64,000 nucleotides of DNA from CAWFXC01 sp963819735. Its GTDB lineage: Bacteria > Actinomycetota > Acidimicrobiia > IMCC26256 > DASPTH01. Position 1 is the first letter of the stretch. The number at the start of each line of letters is the position of its first letter. The translations under genes and the position numbers were made by a program. A model generated the notes under the pieces. That model made no database searches, was not told the origin of the DNA, and saw nothing but the letters and a program-made list of their open reading frames with translations. Positions 60,840 to 64,000 of the stretch are shown piece after piece. The DNA is taken from positions 124,001 through 188,000 of the forward strand of contig CAWFXC010000003.1 in the NCBI GenBank assembly GCA_963819735.1, in the 5' to 3' direction.

Positions 60840-61948
60840 TCCGAGTCGCCGTAGGGGCTGGCCAGGCGGGGGCGGCGGGCCCGGAACGACGACCGCCGGT
60901 AGGCCAACGATCGGTCCGACGACCACGGTGCGTACGGCGCCATCACGAACCCGGCCAGGCCGATCAGCGGCATGTCGTAGTTCACCCGCCAGCCGTTGAA
61001 GTCGCGCCACGCGGCGTCGCGATCCTCGCGGACGGGGATGCCGACCGCGACCAGCTGGTCGCACGCGTCGAGGAACTCCGCGCGGTCGATGCTGATCGGG
61101 TCGGCGGGGTCGGGGTCGGGGTCGAACGGCAGCCCGTAGTACTCGGCCACCGCCCGCAACGCGGTGAAGCCGCCCCGCACGAGGAAACCCGCGTTCGGAT
61201 CGAACGGGAGATCGACGGCGGCGAGCCGCAGCGAGGCGGCGTCGAGCACCGCGCCGCTGGCGGTGACCCACGACCGGTGAGACAGCGGTGAGCGGAAGAA
61301 GCTGAGCACGCCGAGCGACGTGTGGGTCTCCTCCAGCTCCGCGAACCACTGCTGCCAGCTGACCCACAGGTCGTCGAGCAGCTGGAACCGTTCCATGCGC
61401 TGCGCCCGGATCAGGATCGAGATCCCGGTCGGCGGCTCCGTCGCGCGTGCCGCGAGTTGTGCCACCAGCACCTCACGTCGCGAGAAGGCGCTGTAGATGG
61501 TGGGGAGGTACGCGATGAGGAGGCCGAGCAGGCCGAGCCCACACGCGGCCTCGAGGAAGGCGAAGACATTGGTGGCGAAGTCGGGGGGGCGCACGTAGCC
61601 GAGGGTGAACAACGCCGACCCGCTCATCTCGAACGCCCGCTCGAAGCCGCGCACGCCCAGGGCGTGGAAGAACGCGGTGAACGCGCCCAGCGTCATGATC
61701 ATCCACACCGAGGGCAACACGAGGAGGCCCACCGGCGCGTAGAGCGCCATCACCGAATCGCGCCCGTCGTAGGTCCGTGCGAGACGCGCAATGGCGTTGA
61801 AGATCGTGCGCAGTCCCACGAACACGGCCCGTGTGAGTACCGGCGCCGCGGCACGCGGGAGCACGAACGTCCGGATCGCGGAGTCGACCACCAGCAGCAT
61901 GAGCACGCTGCCGAGCAGGAACCAGAGCACGATGGTCAGGACATGCAT
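60836..61948 (-). CDS. Ion-channel-like membrane protein
   Basis: This 370-residue protein has about five N-terminal helices (about 5-190). A pore-like segment SGSALFTLGYVRPPDFATN sits before a last helix GLGLLGLLIAYLPTIYSAFSRREVLVAQLAARA (key YLPTIYSAFSRRE). TLGY resembles but is not a perfect potassium selectivity filter (TVGYG). A soluble C-terminal domain of about 180 residues with HTSLGVLSFFRSP follows. Ion passage is inference. The ATG is at 61948 and the 3' end overlaps the MshB-like gene. Confidence 0.72.
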   Translation of the reverse strand: MHVLTIVLWFLLGSVLMLLVVDSAIRTFVLPRAAAPVLTRAVFVGLRTIFNAIARLARTYDGRDSVMALYAPVGLLVLPSVWMIMTLGAFTAFFHALGVRGFERAFEMSGSALFTLGYVRPPDFATNVFAFLEAACGLGLLGLLIAYLPTIYSAFSRREVLVAQLAARATEPPTGISILIRAQRMERFQLLDDLWVSWQQWFAELEETHTSLGVLSFFRSPLSHRSWVTASGAVLDAASLRLAAVDLPFDPNAGFLVRGGFTALRAVAEYYGLPFDPDPDPADPISIDRAEFLDACDQLVAVGIPVREDRDAAWRDFNGWRVNYDMPLIGLAGFVMAPYAPWSSDRSLAYRRSSFRARRPRLASPYGDSD

Positions 61949-62017
61949 GAAGGAGCCACTTTGGCATGCGCGGCCACCGACGCCGCGTGTGCGGTCGCCG
62001 GTTTCGGTCGCGCGAGG

Positions 62018-62485
62018 TCAGTCGTCGGTGCTCGGTTTGCGCCGGCGCTGCTTGCGTTGCGCCTGGCGCCGCTTCGAGTCGAGACGGGCCTGGCGGGCGG
62101 AACGGCTCGGCCGGGTGGGGCGCCGGGGGCGGTCGATGTGCAGACCGTCGGCCAGGCGGGCCCGGAGCCGCTCGAGCGCGACGTCACGGTTGCGGGCCTG
62201 CGAACGCGTGTCCGACGCGGTGGCGCGCACCACCGGCCCGAGCCGCTCGAGCAACCGCGCCCGCTGACGGGGCCCGAGCGACGGTGAGGTCGCCACTGCG
62301 AACCGCACCTCGACCCGCGTGTCGGACGTGTTGGCGTGCTGGCCGCCCGGTCCACCCGAGCCGGTCGTGCGCCACTCGAGCTCGTCGAGGCGGATCGTGC
62401 ACGTGGGCGTGATCCGGAGCACCCCGGGAGCCGTGGCACCCTCCGCCCCATCCGGGCCTTCCGGGCGCACACGGTCGGCGGACAC
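62018..62485 (-). CDS. arfB: ArfB-like class I release-factor homologue
   Basis: This 155-residue protein has the catalytic GGQ in RTTGSGGPGGQHANTSDTRVEVRF (key GSGGPGGQHANTSDTRVE), which drives peptidyl-tRNA hydrolysis on the ribosome, and a strongly basic C-terminal tail of Arg/Lys/Gln (SKRRQAQRKQRRRKPS) that in ArfB inserts into the empty mRNA channel of stalled ribosomes. It lacks the codon-recognition domain of RF1/RF2. GTG at 62485 is chosen; the first 25 residues are low-complexity. It is divergent from the ABC binding protein gene. Confidence 0.87.
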   Translation of the reverse strand: MSADRVRPEGPDGAEGATAPGVLRITPTCTIRLDELEWRTTGSGGPGGQHANTSDTRVEVRFAVATSPSLGPRQRARLLERLGPVVRATASDTRSQARNRDVALERLRARLADGLHIDRPRRPTRPSRSARQARLDSKRRQAQRKQRRRKPSTDD

Positions 62486-62488
62486 GCT

Positions 62489-62503
62489 CCGGTACGCTAC
62501 CGG
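62489..62503. promoter_or_regulatory. Palindrome CCGGTA-CGC-TACCGG between divergent arfB and binding-protein genes
   Basis: A perfect 6-bp inverted repeat with a 3-base centre lies just upstream of both start sites, and TACCGG recurs at 62512-62517. TACGCT (62493-62498) inside it matches TANNNT in the + direction. It is a candidate operator or promoter part; no regulator is assigned. Confidence 0.3.
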
Positions 62504-62560
62504 CGGGTAGGTACCGGATGCAGGTAGCCCGAAGTGACGACGCCCGGGGGGGCCGAACAC

Positions 62561-64000
62561 GTGAACGTTCGAGCGGGACGACCGCAGCACTGGGTCAAGA
62601 TCGTCGCGGCGACGGCCGCGCTGGTGACGGCAACCGCGATGCTCGGTGGCGCAGCCGGCGCATCGACACCGGCGGCGACGCGTGCGTCGGCACCCGACCG
62701 GGCCGCCGCGGCCGCCAAGCCCGTGAAGGGTGGATCGGTCACCTACGGCCTCGAGGCCGAGACCAGCGGTGGCTGGTGCCTCCCCAACGCCCAGCTCGCG
62801 ATCTCCGGGATCATGGTGGCGGGCGCCATCTACGACACCCTCACCGCGATGAACTCGCAGGGGAAGTACGTCCCGTACCTCGCCAAGACCGTCACCCACG
62901 ACGCCACCTACACGCAGTGGACGATCGCGCTGCGTCCCAACATCAAGTTCCAGGACGGTGAGCCCCTCACCGCCGACGCGGTGAAGCAGAACATCGACGC
63001 GTGGAAGAAGGGCCGGCTGCTCGGCTTCGTCTACACCGACGTCGCCAGCGTCACCGTGAACGATCCGCTCACGCTCACCGTCACCACCAGCAAGCCGTGG
63101 GTCGACTTCGACGCCTTCCTGTTCTTCGACGGCCGCGTCGGCATCGCCGCGCCGGCCCAGTTGAACGACACCGACACCTGCCCCACCAACCTCATCGGCA
63201 CCGGCCCGTTCATGATCTACGGCGGGGCCGGCAAGTGGGTGCAGAACCAGGAGTTCACCGCCTCCCGCAACCCGAACTACTGGCAGAAGGACAAGAACGG
63301 GACCCAGCTCCCCTACCTCGACACGATCACGTTCAAGCCGAACCCCGACGCCACCGCCCGCAGCAACCAGCTCCAGGCCGGCCAGCTCCAGGTGATGCAC
63401 ACCACGAGCGGCGCGCTGATCGCCCAGTACAAGAGCCTCGGCAACCAATACGTGCAGATGCTCCAGGGCCCGGGCCGGCGCGAGGTGCGCTACTACCTGC
63501 TCAACGAGAAGCAGGCGCCGTTCGACGACCAGAACGCCCGGCTCGCGGTCGCCTACGCCATCGACCGCAACCAGATCAACCAGATCCGCAACTCGGGCGT
63601 GAAGCAGGTCGCCGACGGGCCCTTCGACAAGGACGTGCCCGGCTACCTCAAGAACCCGGGGTTCCCGCAGTACAACCTCAAGAAGGCGACGCAGCTCGCC
63701 ACCGCCTACAAGGCGGCGCACGGTGGCCAGTTCAAGGTGGTGATCGAGGCCACGAACGACCCCGAGAACAGCGGTGAGGCGCAGCTCATCAAGGAGCAAC
63801 TGGCCAAGGCCGGCATCGACGGCGCGTTGCAGACGGAAGACCAGGCGTCGTTCATCAACACCGCGCTCGGCGGGAACTTCAGCATGCTCCTGTGGCGCAA
63901 CCACCCCGGCGACTCGCCCGACGTGAACTACGTGTGGTGGAACACCAACTCGCCGATCAACTTCGGCAAGTTCAACGACCCGCAGCTCCAGACGCTCCTC
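62561..64000 (+). CDS. ABC transporter substrate-binding protein, peptide/nickel (SBP_bac_5) type (cut by window end)
   Basis: The 480 residues seen are open to the window end. A signal peptide (VKIVAATAALVTATAMLGGAAGAS) without a lipobox Cys is followed by GGSVTYGLEAETSGGWCLPNAQ, YDTLTAMNSQGKYVPYLAKTV, the family hallmarks ALRPNIKFQDGEPLTADAVKQNID (key KFQDGEPLTADAV), GTGPFMI, RNPNYW, AVAYAIDRNQINQI. SBP_bac_5 proteins deliver oligopeptides or metals to an ABC importer. Start GTG 62561; GTG 62534 with AGGTAG upstream is a fair alternative. The permease genes should lie just beyond the window. Confidence 0.9.
   Translation, partial: MNVRAGRPQHWVKIVAATAALVTATAMLGGAAGASTPAATRASAPDRAAAAAKPVKGGSVTYGLEAETSGGWCLPNAQLAISGIMVAGAIYDTLTAMNSQGKYVPYLAKTVTHDATYTQWTIALRPNIKFQDGEPLTADAVKQNIDAWKKGRLLGFVYTDVASVTVNDPLTLTVTTSKPWVDFDAFLFFDGRVGIAAPAQLNDTDTCPTNLIGTGPFMIYGGAGKWVQNQEFTASRNPNYWQKDKNGTQLPYLDTITFKPNPDATARSNQLQAGQLQVMHTTSGALIAQYKSLGNQYVQMLQGPGRREVRYYLLNEKQAPFDDQNARLAVAYAIDRNQINQIRNSGVKQVADGPFDKDVPGYLKNPGFPQYNLKKATQLATAYKAAHGGQFKVVIEATNDPENSGEAQLIKEQLAKAGIDGALQTEDQASFINTALGGNFSMLLWRNHPGDSPDVNYVWWNTNSPINFGKFNDPQLQTLL

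Noticed and set aside
62018..63904. 628-codon minus reading opposite the ABC binding protein that joins arfB
   Set aside because: Only the last 155 residues (arfB) are real; the rest is antisense to a clear SBP_bac_5 protein.
1..64000. tRNA, rRNA, insertion sequence, prophage or attachment site
   Set aside because: No cloverleaf with a standard T-arm, no rRNA core sequence, no transposase or integrase and no terminal inverted repeats were seen on reading; short degenerate RNAs could be missed without a covariance search.

Overview
The window is GC-rich chromosomal DNA of an actinobacterium. The gene content resembles the class Acidimicrobiia, but that placement is inference from gene families and not a database match. 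Supporting signs are a murein/division (dcw) cluster opened by mraZ, a MurE with the DNPR signature of a meso-diaminopimelate murein, a PimB-like mannosyltransferase, a polyprenol-phosphate-mannose synthase, a DUF222/13E12 HNH gene, an LLM-class (F420-type) oxidoreductase, two PIG-L/MshB-like deacetylases, many GTG and TTG starts, and some genes with a -10-like TANNNT placed just before the start codon.

Layout. 1-10.8 kb (minus strand) is the dcw cluster: mraZ, rsmH, ftsL, ftsI, murE, murF, mraY, murD and ftsW, with ftsW cut by the window edge. From rsmH onward the genes overlap by a few bases and look translationally coupled. mraZ is set apart by a 328-base spacer that holds a long inverted repeat and a 14-bp tandem repeat. 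10.9-20.6 kb holds an HNH endonuclease, a MoxR/DUF58/transglutaminase operon, a MerR regulator with a DUF3040 gene, and dinB, a NUDIX gene and a dolichol-phosphate-mannose-type glycosyltransferase. 20.6-26.5 kb is metabolic: PIG-L deacetylase, threonine aldolase, TesB, a PPi-type phosphofructokinase and glycerol kinase. 26.5-36 kb holds the DUF222 HNH gene and a long minus-strand gene run (ferredoxin-type reductase, MFS, GT4, small membrane protein, SRPBCC, ROK kinase, LLM oxidoreductase, AlaC-like aminotransferase). 36-50.8 kb is mixed: MerR, PuuD-like membrane protein, LysM protein, FGGY kinase, hisN, a phosphotransferase, class II aldolase, apbE, ppx, aldehyde dehydrogenase, hemolysin III, hydrolase, methyltransferase and OsmC. 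50.8-64 kb has an exported TAP-type peptidase, an EAL protein with a degenerate GGDEF domain, a CAP lipoprotein, a MASE1-PAS-histidine kinase-REC hybrid with a convergent OmpR regulator, a cold-shock protein, an MshB-like deacetylase, an ion-channel-like protein, an ArfB-like release factor and the start of a peptide-type ABC binding protein.

A major caveat is that at least ten conserved genes, including the consecutive essential genes murE and murF, are split by one- or two-base indels in GC-rich tracts. Sequence error is the simplest reading, so these genes are annotated as CDS with the frameshift stated.

No clear new defence or mobile system is visible. The most unusual signals are several short tandem repeats that abut stop or start codons (14-bp period at two separate loci), a chain of two micro-ORFs joined by ATGA overlaps in front of a phosphotransferase gene, a similar Cys/Arg micro-ORF in front of the DUF222 gene, and an 11-bp-period direct repeat in front of ppx. 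No tRNA, rRNA or CRISPR array was found.
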